Part shown: one piece after another, positions 8,187 to 18,414 of the stretch
Position numbering within the stretch: the first letter of the stretch is position 1
Layout of the letters: every line of letters begins with the position of its first letter
Source: JAWKOK01 sp963765875
GTDB taxonomy: Bacteria; Chloroflexota; Anaerolineae; Caldilineales; Caldilineaceae
Direction of reading: 5' to 3'
Assembly: GCA_963765875.1 (NCBI GenBank)
Contig: CAVXYK010000001.1
Span: 153,864 to 217,863 of the forward strand
Length of the DNA: 64,000 nt
Notes under the pieces: generated by a model
The model's input: only the letters and a program-made list of their open reading frames with translations
What the model was told of the DNA's origin: nothing
The model's database searches: none
Translations under genes and position numbers: made by a program

Positions 8187-11075
8187 CTACTCCTTGTCCT
8201 GCAGTAGGGTGCAGCAGAGTTCGCTCTGAGACTCAAGCAACTTGGTGTTGCCGGGCAAACTCAGGCTTGTGTATGTCCCTTCCGGGACAACTAGGATTCC
8301 TTCAATAAGGAGTGGGTTCTCGTCATGCTTTTCAAAATAGAAGGTGTGATTCCCTCGGGTGGCGTCAACAACACCCAAGTCGTAGTATTGATAGCGATAG
8401 TTGACGGCCACGATATCAGTGGGTATCAATTGCCCTAGTTCATCGAGGGAATACTGACTAATGTCGATTGGTTGGCGTCCAGGCGCAAAGACCGTCTCTT
8501 GATCGTAAAAGGAGAGCGCTCCTTCTGGAGCCGTCAAGGTTAGATCTGCTTCAAAGTTGAGGCTGTCGGCGCTAACCGACAGACTGTTTGCCGAGATTGC
8601 AGCGCGCATCATCACGCGGTACTGACCATCCTCAGGAAATTTGGCATCGATGCGAAACCGGGTGGCACGTGGAAAGCCGACGAAGCTGCCGCGTAGGGTA
8701 CCAAACAGGCCAGGAGTGATCATGTTGAGTCGGTTCCACTTGCTGTCTGAAAAGAACTGAAAGAGCCGGAACATCGGTGATAGATAGTAGGAGCTTGGAA
8801 TCACATCGGGCTCAAAGGCGAAGATGCTGCTGCTCGGACCAGCGAATTGCGTCTGATGAGATTTGAAATAGAGATCCAGGCTGGTCGACATCGGATTGTC
8901 CGAAATGATTGTCAAATTCTCGAAATCAGTCAGATCATCTGAAACCGGCGCATAGCGCAGGTCATAGTAACGAGTCAGATCAGGGCGATTGCTCAAAATC
9001 TCAATGAATCTGTTCCAGTCCGTATCAATCAACAGTGCTGGCCGTTCGGCCCTGGGCAGGTCAATCAATTCATAGACTGCATAGCCATCATTCTCATAGA
9101 TAGGCCGGAGGTAGTCACTCAGATCGTCCATTTCCGGCATAATGAGCTTCTCGATGCCACGCAGATATTCGGCTCCGCCTACCGTGTTGCCGATGAGTTC
9201 CTTGTTGATGACAATGTAGCGAATCCCAATATCGCGCGCAATATTCACCCACCAATCCTGTTGGTAATAGAGTGCACGCAGCAGCAGAAAGAACTCAAAT
9301 TTGTTGTCCGAATCTCCCGTCAATCCGTAGTAGAAGCTGGGCAGATCCAGGTAGTAAATGTGGAATTTGTCAATGAACTTGTGCTCGATGCCCTCACTGT
9401 CCACGATCACTTTTGCGGTTTCTGTAGGCGGCAAGACGACGACCTTGCCCGGTGGCATATCTATGAGCACATTTTTTACTGCACGCAGATCAGTCACCGG
9501 ATAGGCAGCCAGAAAGTTCATATAGTTACCTGAAGAAAAGGTCTCACGATATTCCCAGTTGCTCAAGAGGGGCACCAAGAAGATCAATGCCAGCGCCGGC
9601 ATGCTCAGTCGGGACAGTGCCGGCGCATGCCCTGAAAGGCGGTTCTGCAATTCTCGGCCGATCCAGGCCAAGCCAATCGGCATCAGCATGCAGGCCATCA
9701 TGAATAGGATCAACTGGAAGCGATGGGGAAAGCGCAGCACCTGAACGATGGTACTTGTCAGCTTCAATACCAGATCGCCGAGCGGCGATTGTGAGCTATA
9801 CGCCGTGCGGCTGATCAATGCCAACACACGGTGAAAGGTCGGCACCCATTCTGGATCGGAATAGCCAAGTGTTGCCCACATGGAGAAAAAGACGTTGAGG
9901 TACGCCGCGAACATGAAAGCCTGTCGTGGCCGTGTGTCAAAGATCTGTCGGCGGATCTTGGGCACAACAATGGGCAGCAGAAGCAGAATCGAATAGATGA
10001 TATTGTTGGTTCGTGGCTCTTTGGACAGATAGTCGCCGCCGATATACTTATCCATGATGCCCGCCATATCCCACGACAACATGTGCAGGAAGGGAATCGA
10101 AGCATCCGTGATAAAGTAAAAATCACCGGGAACCGTCTCGGAAAGATTGGGGACCCCGCGTAGCGCCACATATTTTACGAAGAGTCCATAGGGCACAAGC
10201 GCCAGGCAGACCAGAAGCACAAAAGCGACCACGCACCGTGTGATCGTCGCCATCCAGAAGGCCGGCAACCGGTAGCGAAGTTCCAGGATGTTGCCTGGAC
10301 GACTCCACGTTCGAGGCTTGGTCAGTCGACGTAGCCAGCCAGAGCGAAGAAATGCCACAACTTCGAGCAGAACAAGGGCAGTCACGGTGATACTCAGGTA
10401 GATGGCAAAGAGAATTAGATAGTGTACGGCGGGATTGAGCAGCGTCACGATGCAGGCCGCGGCAATCAATCGATAGGGGCGTTGCTCGGCAAAGATGAGC
10501 CCATAGGTCACAAGTACCGAAGCCAGAAGAAAGAGACTGAAGCCCAGTATCAGCGTGTAGAAGTGGGTGATCTTGGTATAGGCAAGAACTAGAAAGATGA
10601 ATGCCACTGGCGCAGAAGTCGCCAAATAGATCGCTGTGGGGTTGAAGTCGGAAAAAATTGCTGAAAGAAACTTGCTAACCGACAGGAAACCGAGAAAGGT
10701 CACACTGGGCATGACAAAAATGATTGCAAATGGGAGGATCTTGTAGTAGCGCATCCAGGTCGTCAGGAATGAATAGCGTACCCGGAACTCGTAGCCATTG
10801 GTCAGATGATTGAACTTCCCTGCAGCTTGGTCAAAAAGTTGGCTTGTCGGATTAAAAAACGGCACCATCTCATCACCGCTAAGCACCGCGCTCCCGTCCA
10901 ATATCGATGGAATGTCCGCGGCAACCCCTCTGTAGATAAAGAGTGATGAGAGGTAATAGACGAGTGCGACCAGAATGATGACGCGTCTGACGGTGAGGAT
11001 GGGCCTCGTATCGCATTGCTCTCCTGTATTGATTAGGTGCAGTTTCGAGTCCATCGAAGGGTGTCTCAGTGACAT
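8187..11075 (-). CDS. 962-residue multi-pass membrane protein with large extracytoplasmic domain
   Basis: The N-terminal half (to about residue 510) carries roughly a dozen hydrophobic segments. The C-terminal 450 residues are soluble and probably extracytoplasmic, with a beta-rich end. The architecture resembles GT-C glycosyltransferase-like or YfhO-type membrane proteins of surface-glycan clusters, but no catalytic signature was recognised, so no reaction is proposed. PTETAKVIVDSEGIEHKF and IRYIVINKEL in the soluble part resemble loops in such proteins. It overlaps the end of the pyruvyltransferase gene by 10 nt and is 5 nt from the lectin-like gene, placing it in the centre of a four-gene operon. 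Confidence 0.72.
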   Translation of the reverse strand: MSLRHPSMDSKLHLINTGEQCDTRPILTVRRVIILVALVYYLSSLFIYRGVAADIPSILDGSAVLSGDEMVPFFNPTSQLFDQAAGKFNHLTNGYEFRVRYSFLTTWMRYYKILPFAIIFVMPSVTFLGFLSVSKFLSAIFSDFNPTAIYLATSAPVAFIFLVLAYTKITHFYTLILGFSLFLLASVLVTYGLIFAEQRPYRLIAAACIVTLLNPAVHYLILFAIYLSITVTALVLLEVVAFLRSGWLRRLTKPRTWSRPGNILELRYRLPAFWMATITRCVVAFVLLVCLALVPYGLFVKYVALRGVPNLSETVPGDFYFITDASIPFLHMLSWDMAGIMDKYIGGDYLSKEPRTNNIIYSILLLLPIVVPKIRRQIFDTRPRQAFMFAAYLNVFFSMWATLGYSDPEWVPTFHRVLALISRTAYSSQSPLGDLVLKLTSTIVQVLRFPHRFQLILFMMACMLMPIGLAWIGRELQNRLSGHAPALSRLSMPALALIFLVPLLSNWEYRETFSSGNYMNFLAAYPVTDLRAVKNVLIDMPPGKVVVLPPTETAKVIVDSEGIEHKFIDKFHIYYLDLPSFYYGLTGDSDNKFEFFLLLRALYYQQDWWVNIARDIGIRYIVINKELIGNTVGGAEYLRGIEKLIMPEMDDLSDYLRPIYENDGYAVYELIDLPRAERPALLIDTDWNRFIEILSNRPDLTRYYDLRYAPVSDDLTDFENLTIISDNPMSTSLDLYFKSHQTQFAGPSSSIFAFEPDVIPSSYYLSPMFRLFQFFSDSKWNRLNMITPGLFGTLRGSFVGFPRATRFRIDAKFPEDGQYRVMMRAAISANSLSVSADSLNFEADLTLTAPEGALSFYDQETVFAPGRQPIDISQYSLDELGQLIPTDIVAVNYRYQYYDLGVVDATRGNHTFYFEKHDENPLLIEGILVVPEGTYTSLSLPGNTKLLESQSELCCTLLQDKE

Positions 11076-12250
11076 GCGATGACTTCCAGGCGATGCTGCA
11101 ACATGCGGATGTAAGATTCCGTCTCATCCCTCAACGTCGTCGTACGTTGAATGAGATGACGGCTTGCAGCGTCAGGATATTGCAGCAAAGAGTCTGCCTG
11201 GTTCGTCAAGAGATCAGGGTCGAAGGGCTGGTTGATCTCCAACGCATACTCTTGGATGCCGAGCGAAGAGACTAGTTCTCTTACCTTCACATCGTACGTG
11301 AGAGCCAAGCATGGTGTTCCAAGAATAGCGGCGATTACAATGGAATGCAACCGTTCTGAGATCAACAGATCGCAGTCTGACAAAATGGAAGCCACATCCT
11401 GGAAAGTGTCGGGACGATGCAAGTGCATATCTATCTCTGGAATGCGTTGTCGAAATGCTGCGAGCACCGTCCAATCGTCTTCTGCTTTGAACCGCGACTG
11501 CATCGGCAGCGCGTGGATCTCGATCGACTGTCGCCCATTTAGCGCTCGCAGACCATCCTCTAAATTTTGAAGGAATGTGTCCCAGTTGGCTGGATTCTCG
11601 ATATCATAGTTGAGATTGAGGGCTACCCGAACCGGCCTGCCAGGATCAGCGGGAAACAGTGTTGAGCCCTCATCAGTCCGGGATTGAGTTGAACCAGACA
11701 GCGTCTCTGCGTTGTTGACAAAGACTACGTCCGATACTCGATAGACGCTTTCGCTGTTGAGCCCCAATTCTAGACAGGTCTGAAAAGAGGTCTCGTCTCG
11801 TACCGAGATCAGATCGACCTGTTTGAGGATCAAGGCCGAGAGCCGTTTGCCCCAGGTTGTCTTAATCGGACCGACGCCGATGTTGCTCATGATGATGGGT
11901 TTACGTGCTATCTGACGGGCAAAGGTGACTGTGAGCAATATCATCAATAACGTCGAGTAGCGACTGCGACCGACACTTGCATACAGTTCCTTAATGATGC
12001 TACCGCCACCAAAGAATATGAGGTTGGAAGCAAGTAGGTAGCGCAGAAAACGAAGCGGTTCACCTGTGGTATGAAAGACGTCCGCATCAAACTTTGGATG
12101 CAATTGGGCTTGCGTAAACACTGTGTCGTAGGAGTTCACGAAGTAGTGATGCTCGCTGCCAAGTTGGGTTAGAAAAGTCTCCAGCAGAAGTTCGTCGCCG
12201 ACATTGTATTGACCATGTGTACCGAGAAAGAGTATCTTCTTCTGTTTCAT
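11066..12250 (-). CDS. polysaccharide pyruvyl transferase family protein (CsaB-like)
   Basis: Member of the polysaccharide pyruvyltransferase family, which adds ketal pyruvate from phosphoenolpyruvate to sugars of surface polymers. The N-terminus KKILFLGTHGQYNVGDELLLE is typical of the family (written here in part: GQYNVGDE). IFFGGGSIIKE, SNIGVGP and RDETSF follow, and the C-terminal ERLHSIVIAAILGTPCLALTYDVKV region (ISERLHS...YDVKV) is the conserved active-site end. The ATG at 12250 is preceded by GAGGG and gives 394 residues; an upstream in-frame start exists but has no good ribosome site. It heads the operon that continues to the mannosyltransferase. Pyruvylated polymers often anchor S-layer proteins, which suits a cell-envelope role here. 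Confidence 0.83.
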   Translation of the reverse strand: MKQKKILFLGTHGQYNVGDELLLETFLTQLGSEHHYFVNSYDTVFTQAQLHPKFDADVFHTTGEPLRFLRYLLASNLIFFGGGSIIKELYASVGRSRYSTLLMILLTVTFARQIARKPIIMSNIGVGPIKTTWGKRLSALILKQVDLISVRDETSFQTCLELGLNSESVYRVSDVVFVNNAETLSGSTQSRTDEGSTLFPADPGRPVRVALNLNYDIENPANWDTFLQNLEDGLRALNGRQSIEIHALPMQSRFKAEDDWTVLAAFRQRIPEIDMHLHRPDTFQDVASILSDCDLLISERLHSIVIAAILGTPCLALTYDVKVRELVSSLGIQEYALEINQPFDPDLLTNQADSLLQYPDAASRHLIQRTTTLRDETESYIRMLQHRLEVIACH

Positions 12251-12582
12251 GAATAGCCCTCGAGATTTATGCTCCGTCATTTCTTGACAGCCTAAATGGC
12301 GCAATCGCTGTCTGATTCCAGTTTGTGCTAAGGGTGTTAAGTGTAAGCTGTAGACGGCATAGAAAATGTATTAAGAATGTTCGCATTAAGACCATTTTTA
12401 CGTGGCTTTTAGCGTGGTTAAAGGTGCATCATTCAGAATCGAATCTGTAAGGCGTTTCGTCGGCGAAACGATTGATAGATGGGCGTGCATCAGTGAATCA
12501 CAGATAGATTCAACGTGTGCAACGAATTTGATATACGAGTGCCGTTGCGGAATACAAGCGCAGGGCGAGGAGATGAAACAGG
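12251..12582. other. divergent intergenic region
   Basis: About 330 bp between the minus-strand pyruvyltransferase operon and the plus-strand STAS gene. It must hold promoters for both directions. The stretch around 12350-12410 is A+T-rich, but no convincing -35/-10 pair, operator or RNA structure was seen. Confidence 0.4.
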
Positions 12583-12936
12583 ATGAAAACATTGGTGGCA
12601 GAAATGAACCGCGATCTTGAGTTAGCAATAATCAGACCGGACGGGCGCCTGGATGCTTTTCAAGCACCAACATTGTCCGGGGCGTTGGCAGAACATGAGC
12701 GTGCAAACGTACGCCATATCATCGTCAACATGGCGGATGTCGATTTTATCGACTCTGTGGCGTTGTCGACCCTGGTGCAGGGACTAAAACATGCGCTCCA
12801 AGAAGGTGGTGATCTCTATCTCTGCAATGTACAGCAGCCCGTACAGATCATCTTTGAACTGACTCGGCTTGACAAGGTGTTTCGCATCTTCGATTCCGAA
12901 GAGGCCGCAGTCGATGCACTCAGTGTTGGGGCATAA
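12583..12936 (+). CDS. STAS-domain anti-sigma factor antagonist (SpoIIAA/RsbV-like)
   Basis: 117-residue STAS protein. In partner switching such proteins bind an anti-sigma kinase when unphosphorylated and release the sigma factor. It has the usual pattern: GRLDAFQAPTL near residue 20, VNMADVDFIDSVALSTLV around 48-66 with the presumed phospho-Ser in DSVALSTL, and LYLCNVQQPVQIIFELTRLDKV (NVQQPVQIIFE) at the C-terminal helix. The ATG lies 11 nt after GAGGAG. It is followed after 3 nt by the receiver-PP2C gene, so phosphatase and substrate are probably made together. The matching kinase may be the RsbW-like gene at 24.4 kb. Confidence 0.88.
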   Translation: MKTLVAEMNRDLELAIIRPDGRLDAFQAPTLSGALAEHERANVRHIIVNMADVDFIDSVALSTLVQGLKHALQEGGDLYLCNVQQPVQIIFELTRLDKVFRIFDSEEAAVDALSVGA

Positions 12937-12939
12937 GCA

Positions 12940-14069
12940 ATGAAAAACCGCATTCTCTATGTAGAGGACGACCCGTTTCTGCGAGATTGGGTAGACTATG
13001 AACTCTCGGCAGACGGTTACCGGGTGGTGCTGGCTTCAGATGGTGAAAGCGGTCTCATGAGTGCACAAAGCTCTGCGCAGCCGGACCTCATCATACTGGA
13101 TATTGGCCTTCCTGAGATGGATGGCTTTCAGCTCTGTCGAGCATTGCAGCAAGATATCTCAACCGCAAACATCCCGGTCATTTTTCTGAGCGCACGCAAT
13201 GCGGTTGATGACCGATTACAGGGATTTCAGGTCGGTGGTCTGGACTATTTGCCCAAGCCTTTTTCCATGGCGGAACTGAAGGCACGCGTCCAGGCCGGCT
13301 TGCGCCGACAGCAGTTGGGACAGATGCGTGAAAGGGAGGCTGCCACGGCGGAGATGAGCGAAGCATCGACAATCCAGCGCAACCTGATGCAGCGTTCAAT
13401 ATCAACATTTCCGGGCATCGATCTTGCAGCAAACTGCCGCCCTGCACGCCATGTAGCCGGTGATCGGTTCGATTTTCAGCCAGTGGATGAACGCGTGCTC
13501 TATCTAGTGGAAGCAGATGTCAGTGGAAAAGGCATGCCCGCGGCGCTACTGATGAGCGAGACTCGTTTGTCACTGCAGCACGCGTGTGTCAGAGTGGGGT
13601 TTCTCCGGCTGAAGCGCTGGCTACGACGAACCACCAACTGTATGATGACCTGACCACAGCGGGGAAATTTATCACTACATTTGTAGGGCGATATGACGCA
13701 AAGGTGGAGCGAATAACCTATGCCTGTGCGGGTCATCCAGCGGTCCTGCTCCCGGGGAAGAGCGATCAGGCACAGCTCGTGCAACCTGCGGACCCGCCCC
13801 TCGGTATCTTCAATCATTACGCGTTTAGCGAAGGCTCGTTCGAGTTTACCGACGACGACCTTCTGGTGATATGTTCGGACGGGATTACCGAGGCGGTCAA
13901 CAATACTGGTGAGATGTATGGCCATGATCGGCTGCTCGATGCCATCACTCGCAATCGCAATCTTGCCTCCGCGGATCTGGTGAGCGTTCTTCTGAGCGAG
14001 ATTGACCAATTCACCGCCGGCATGGCGCAAACAGACGATCAGACGGTGATTGTACTGAAGAAGCCTTGA
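12940..14069 (+). CDS. response regulator fused to SpoIIE-type PP2C phosphatase, one frame break
   Basis: RsbU-like output protein. A CheY receiver fills residues 1-125, with acidic pocket EDD at 9-11, phospho-Asp in LIILDIGLPEMDG and Lys in LPKPFS. A linker with AEMSEASTIQRNLMQ leads into a PP2C domain: ADVSGKGMPAALLMSE, then SGVSPAEAL, TYACAGHPAVLL, ICSDGITEA and DDQTVIVLKK. The first frame runs to about 13590 and the domain continues in another frame from about 13584, which implies one missing base near 13585. The phosphatase would dephosphorylate the STAS protein encoded just upstream when the receiver is phosphorylated. Whether the break is real or an assembly indel cannot be decided from the sequence. 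Confidence 0.8.
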
Positions 14070-14183
14070 CGACTTTGCCACATAGTTGTTTCATTCGATC
14101 AAGTCGTCGTGACCGTCTACCCTGGCAGGCTACGTCGACAAGAGTCCAGCCACAAATAGTTTGACCAAAAAGTCACCATCTGT

Positions 14184-15287
14184 TCAAGACGACATTTGGG
14201 TCGAACCGACGGTGAAATGGAAAACTGTCCCTTCGCCGTCAGCGCTTTCGGCCCACAATCGACCGCCGCTCTGTTCGACAAATTGTCGGCACAGAAAGAG
14301 ACCCAAACCCATGCCGGTCTCTCCTTCTGTTCCTGCGTCACTCAGAATCGTCTCGCTTCGCGTCAAGCGCGCCAGATCGTCTTCCGACATCCCGACCCCG
14401 GTATCTCGGATGCGCACCTCTATCTGGTCACCTTGAGTGACGCTGTCTATCGTCACCTTGCCCTCCTTGGGCGTAAATTTGATTGCATTGGCAATGAGAT
14501 TACGCAGGATGGTTCTGAGCATGTAAGGATCCGTATGTACCAGCGTGTTCGGAGCCAGACGATGCAAGAGCGAGAGTTCCTTGAGTGCTGCGCTGTAATG
14601 AAGTAGCTCCAACGTCTCCGTCACGGCGGCAGACAGATCAACCTCACTCGGGTTGTAGGCCATCGTGCCCTGGGAGACAGTCGACCACATCAACAAATTT
14701 TCCAGTAGGCTGTGAGCGTTCAGCGCGGACTGTCGGAGCATTGCCGCGAAGCGGTCTCGGTCAACTTTGGCCAGTTCACGCGTTGGGTCGGCAAGCATTT
14801 CAGAAAAACCAAGCAGAACGGTAAACGGATTGCGCAGATCATGTCCGATGACGGAGATGAATATGTCTTTGGCTGCATTGACGCGTTCTAGTTCCCGTCT
14901 TTGTTGCTGGATCATCAAGTGTGTGGATATGCGTGCCGACATCTCTTCTTGTTGGAAGGGTTTGGTGACGTAGTCGACCGCTCCAGCCTCAAAGCCATCC
15001 AACTTGTGTTGCGTATCGGAGAGCGCCGTCATGAATATGATTGGAATATCCATTGCGGCAGGCGCCGCCTTGATTCGGCGGCAGGTTTCAAAACCATCAA
15101 TGCCGGGCATCATCACATCCAGCAGGATTAAATCCGGCTGGACGCGCTCTAGTTGTGCCAGGGCACGCTCGCCACTGGTAGCCACCAATGTTCGATGACC
15201 ACTCTCGCGTAAATAGTCAACCAGGACACGGAGATCGGTCGGATTATCGTCAACGATCAATATCGTTGCCTGTTCGCCATTGATCAA
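14184..15287 (-). CDS. receiver-histidine kinase fusion protein
   Basis: 367 residues: an N-terminal receiver (ILIVDDNPTDL, phospho-Asp in LILLDVMMPG, Lys in VTKPFQ) joined to HisKA (SVIGHDLRNPFTVLLGFS, His in GHDLRNP) and HATPase (LIANAIKFTP, DTGVGMSED, GMGLGLFLCRQ). Proteins with this order relay signals in phosphorelays downstream of a hybrid kinase. It starts with TTG, preceded by a strong GGAGG seven nt away, and overlaps the stop of the upstream hybrid kinase as TTGA. It is the last gene of the H-NOX operon. The HDLRNP motif is of the HisKA class that often lacks close sensor domains. Confidence 0.87.
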   Translation of the reverse strand: MINGEQATILIVDDNPTDLRVLVDYLRESGHRTLVATSGERALAQLERVQPDLILLDVMMPGIDGFETCRRIKAAPAAMDIPIIFMTALSDTQHKLDGFEAGAVDYVTKPFQQEEMSARISTHLMIQQQRRELERVNAAKDIFISVIGHDLRNPFTVLLGFSEMLADPTRELAKVDRDRFAAMLRQSALNAHSLLENLLMWSTVSQGTMAYNPSEVDLSAAVTETLELLHYSAALKELSLLHRLAPNTLVHTDPYMLRTILRNLIANAIKFTPKEGKVTIDSVTQGDQIEVRIRDTGVGMSEDDLARLTRSETILSDAGTEGETGMGLGLFLCRQFVEQSGGRLWAESADGEGTVFHFTVGSTQMSS

Positions 15288-17460
15288 CTGCTTACCTCCA
15301 TGTGTTCTTCGATCAAGTTCTGGAGTTCATCAAGTCTGAAGTCATGAGCCAGCGCTGCAACGGAATCTGCAAACCCGGCATACTCTGGCGTCTGCTCGGC
15401 AATTGTGCCGGCTTCGGACTGTATGGCATCCAAATCACCCATCATGACCAGCGCATGCAGCCGTGACAGGTACTCGGCCGGCGGCGAGATCAACGGGCTG
15501 CCCGTTAGGGCTTTTGCTGTGCTGTCGTTTTCGCATTGATCACCATAGAGCCAGCTAATGTGTGTCAATTCCTCAACGATATCCAGCAAGTGGTCCAGGT
15601 TGATCGGTTTGACAAGAAAGTCGTCACACTCAGCGGATCGGCACTGCTCTCTGGTGACATCAAAGACACTGGCCGAAACGGCAACAATTGCGGGCTTGTA
15701 GCCGAGATCTAGTCTACGTATCGCCGCTGTCGCCTCAAAACCATCCATTGCCGGCATGACCAAGTCCATCAATATCATGTGAGGTTTGAACGTCCGGGTT
15801 TTCTCGACCGCATCCAGACCATTCACTGCCTCCAGAATTTCAAATCCGAGCGGCGCCAGCAGATCTCGCAGAACCGTACGATTACCCACGTTGTCATCGG
15901 TTATGAGCACCCTACAGCGTTCGCCGTGATAGCCGACAATCTGCCGTTCTGATGTTACACTCGGTGCATCATTCCACTTGACCGGCACCAGATCGAGATC
16001 AAACCAGAAGCGGCTACCTTGGCCCAATTGACTGCTGACCTCTAGCTTTCCACCCATCATCTCGACCATCCGGCTGCTGATGGCAAGACCTAATCCGGTT
16101 CCCTCGACTTGTGCTTGACGATCACCTGTCTGGCGGAATGGTTCAAAAATGGTGGTCAGGTTTTGCGCATCGATACCCACGCCAGAATCTTCGACCTCAA
16201 AGCGAATCCGATTCCCATGCTGACCAACCCTAAACCTAACTTTACCTTCGTGCGTAAACTTGACGGCGTTGCCCAAAATATTCAGCAATACCTGGCGTAG
16301 CCGCCGCTCGTCCGCATAGACGGCCGTTGGCATTGCAGAGAGCAGGTGATATTCGAAGCCGATCTCTTTTTGCTGGGCGCGCACGTTGATGATTCCTGCA
16401 ACCATGTTGAGAAATTCCTCTAGGTGAAATTCAACTGGCGCCAGTTCCATCTTCTCCTCTTCGATCTTGGAAAGGTCAAGTACGTCGTTGATGAGCGTGA
16501 GCAGGTGTTCTCCGCTGCTGTGAATAATGTCGACAGCATCGTGAACCTTGATCGGCAGCGAACGGTCACGAGCAAGAATCTGTGTGTAGCCGAGTATGCC
16601 GTTGAGGGGTGTGCGTAGCTCGTGGCTCATATTGGCTAGAAAACGACTCTTGGCCTGATTGGCGGTTTCAGCGGCGAGACGTGCACTTTGCATTTTTTCC
16701 AGCAGTTGCACGTTGGTAATCGCTGCAGCGGCTTGTGATGCAATGGCCAACATGAGATCTGCATCCTCATCCGTGAAGTCTCGCTGGTCGGGACGGTTTA
16801 CCGCAGTCAGCGTACCCAATAGATTATCGCGATGCATGACAGGCACAACCAAAATGGAGCCGGCCTGGTTGCGCCGGCGCTCTGCGCGAGCAGCCTCAGA
16901 TTCACGCGGGTCGTCGCCACCTTTGGGAGAAATGGCCGGTTCTTGATTACGCATCGACCAACCACTCAGGCCTTGCTGAAGATCATCGTAGGTCAGATCG
17001 AGCGTAACATTTTCCCGTGACCCACCGCTATAGGAATACAACACCTTTTTGGCTTCCATGTCGACGCCGATCAGTTGGACAAGATTCGAACTCACTGCAT
17101 CAACAACGCTGTCCACCAGTCGCTGCAAAATTGAATCCAGGTCTTCGGCGGCAATAAGAAGTTGACTGACGCGATAGAGTACCTCTGTGCGAAGCAAGTT
17201 GTCCTGCGTCTGCTCATAGAGCATTAAGGTCGTGGCATCGGCCTTTTCGCGCTCTGCAATCTCCTCTCTCAGCAATTGGTTGGCAATCTCCAATTCGCCG
17301 GTTCGAAAGGCGATCATATCTTCCAAATTCGTGGTTAGACGCTTCATTTTCTGATCGGCGACAAAGAGATCGCGGTCTTTTCCTCGGCAATCCGCTCGGC
17401 TTGCTTACGAGCCTCTCGTTCCCGTTGAGCTCGCCGCTTATATCTTTCTAGTTCGTCCAT
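15284..17460 (-). CDS. hybrid sensor histidine kinase (GAF-HisKA-HATPase-REC), one frame break near the start
   Basis: Probable H-NOX-associated hybrid kinase. An N-terminal coiled coil is followed by GAF (about residues 90-245), HisKA with FLANMSHELRTPLNG, HATPase with NILGNAVKFT, DSGVGID and GTGLGLAIS, a receiver with VLITDDNVGN and MILMDLVMPAMDG, and a short C-terminal helical tail. The frame seen downstream begins at MKRLTTNLED (17347), but the ATG at 17460 opens a helix in the neighbouring frame (ERIAEEK) that joins coherently to DRDLFVADQK if one A is added to the GGAAAAG run near 17378. The real start is therefore probably 17460. It lies between the H-NOX gene and the receiver-kinase gene, all co-directional. 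Confidence 0.83.
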
Positions 17461-17577
17461 TCGTAAGTGCTCTCTTGGCGTCTACGCCAAACAATCTTCG
17501 GAAGAACCGGCGCTTTGGTCTGCGAACTGAACTGAGCCAACTCAGATTGAACTGAATGGGCCAGAATACGGTCGTCA

Positions 17578-18144
17578 TTATTGTTCTTGTTCTGACGCTG
17601 AAGCTTGCCTTGTCAGCAAAAAGCGTGCTGACGTACCGGCCCCATCAGACAGGTCTTCAATCTCAATATCGATCTCTTCTCCATAATGCTTGACTGCGCC
17701 CTGGATCAAGCCATCGGCAAGCACCGCAAAGGGTCGATCTGACGAATAGTTCATCACCAACTGGTTCTCTCTGGGATACTCGTAGCTGAAACGTGGCAGT
17801 TGAGCATCCGGGTAGAGCTTGCGCACTTCAACGTGAATATGATCTTGAATTTGTTCCAAAAAGCCGAACGTGTCTTCGGCGCTGGAGAACATTTCCGGGA
17901 AGTTCACGGCGAAACGACCGCAGAGGTGGATGCCGAACACGCGTACAAGATCCGACGCTGGAATGCCAGACGATTTGCTCAGCTCGTTGACGAGCTCGAG
18001 CATTTCGCGATGGTCATAGGTGCCGAGCGAAGAGTACGCACCCCCAGACTCCAGATGGGCATTCTCAATAATTTCGTCTGCCACATCTAGCGAAAACTTA
18101 TCTTCGACCATTTCTATGAATTCAGTAAAGACTATACCTTTCAT
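17578..18144 (-). CDS. H-NOX heme-nitric oxide/oxygen-binding domain protein
   Basis: Stand-alone H-NOX sensor of 188 residues, the bacterial relative of the heme domain of soluble guanylate cyclase. It starts MKGIVFTEFIEMVE. The proximal heme ligand is His104 in DHIHVEVRKLYP, and the YxSxR motif that holds the heme propionates is present as Tyr133-Ser135-Arg137 (NYSSDRP). Positions and spacing match well-studied H-NOX proteins. The ATG at 18144 is preceded by AAGGAACGCAT, a clear ribosome site; an upstream in-frame start is weaker. It is the first gene ahead of two histidine kinases, the classic arrangement in which NO-bound H-NOX inhibits a partner kinase. NO versus oxygen preference cannot be settled here; no distal H-bonding Tyr was assigned. 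Confidence 0.92.
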   Translation of the reverse strand: MKGIVFTEFIEMVEDKFSLDVADEIIENAHLESGGAYSSLGTYDHREMLELVNELSKSSGIPASDLVRVFGIHLCGRFAVNFPEMFSSAEDTFGFLEQIQDHIHVEVRKLYPDAQLPRFSYEYPRENQLVMNYSSDRPFAVLADGLIQGAVKHYGEEIDIEIEDLSDGAGTSARFLLTRQASASEQEQ

Positions 18145-18232
18145 ATGCGTTCCTTCCATTCTTAATTGCGACAAGGTGGGGAGATTGAATGCTGTTCCAC
18201 GAAACTCAAACCGGCGCCCGATGCCATCGAGT

Positions 18233-18273
18233 GGAGCCTCTGTTCACCCCTCTCTAGGGCAGACAGAGGCTCC
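18233..18273. terminator. hairpin between the H-NOX operon and the large secreted protein gene
   Basis: Perfect 11-bp inverted repeat GGAGCCTCTGT / ACAGAGGCTCC with a 19-nt loop. It lies downstream of the minus-strand secreted-protein gene. No U-rich tail follows on either strand, so it is only a possible terminator or processing hairpin. A weaker 8-bp hairpin (AGTCCGAA / TTCGGACT, 18376-18408) lies closer to the stop codon. Confidence 0.35.
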
Positions 18274-18414
18274 ATTCAATGGTGTTGATATCCGGCGCAA
18301 AGCGGCTCAAATATTCGGGTGATATGCCCACCTACTAGTAGGACCATCATACACCGGACATAGCCCGTTTCCATAAGTCCGAATTTGACCTATCGAGAAG
18401 TTCGGACTCCTCGA

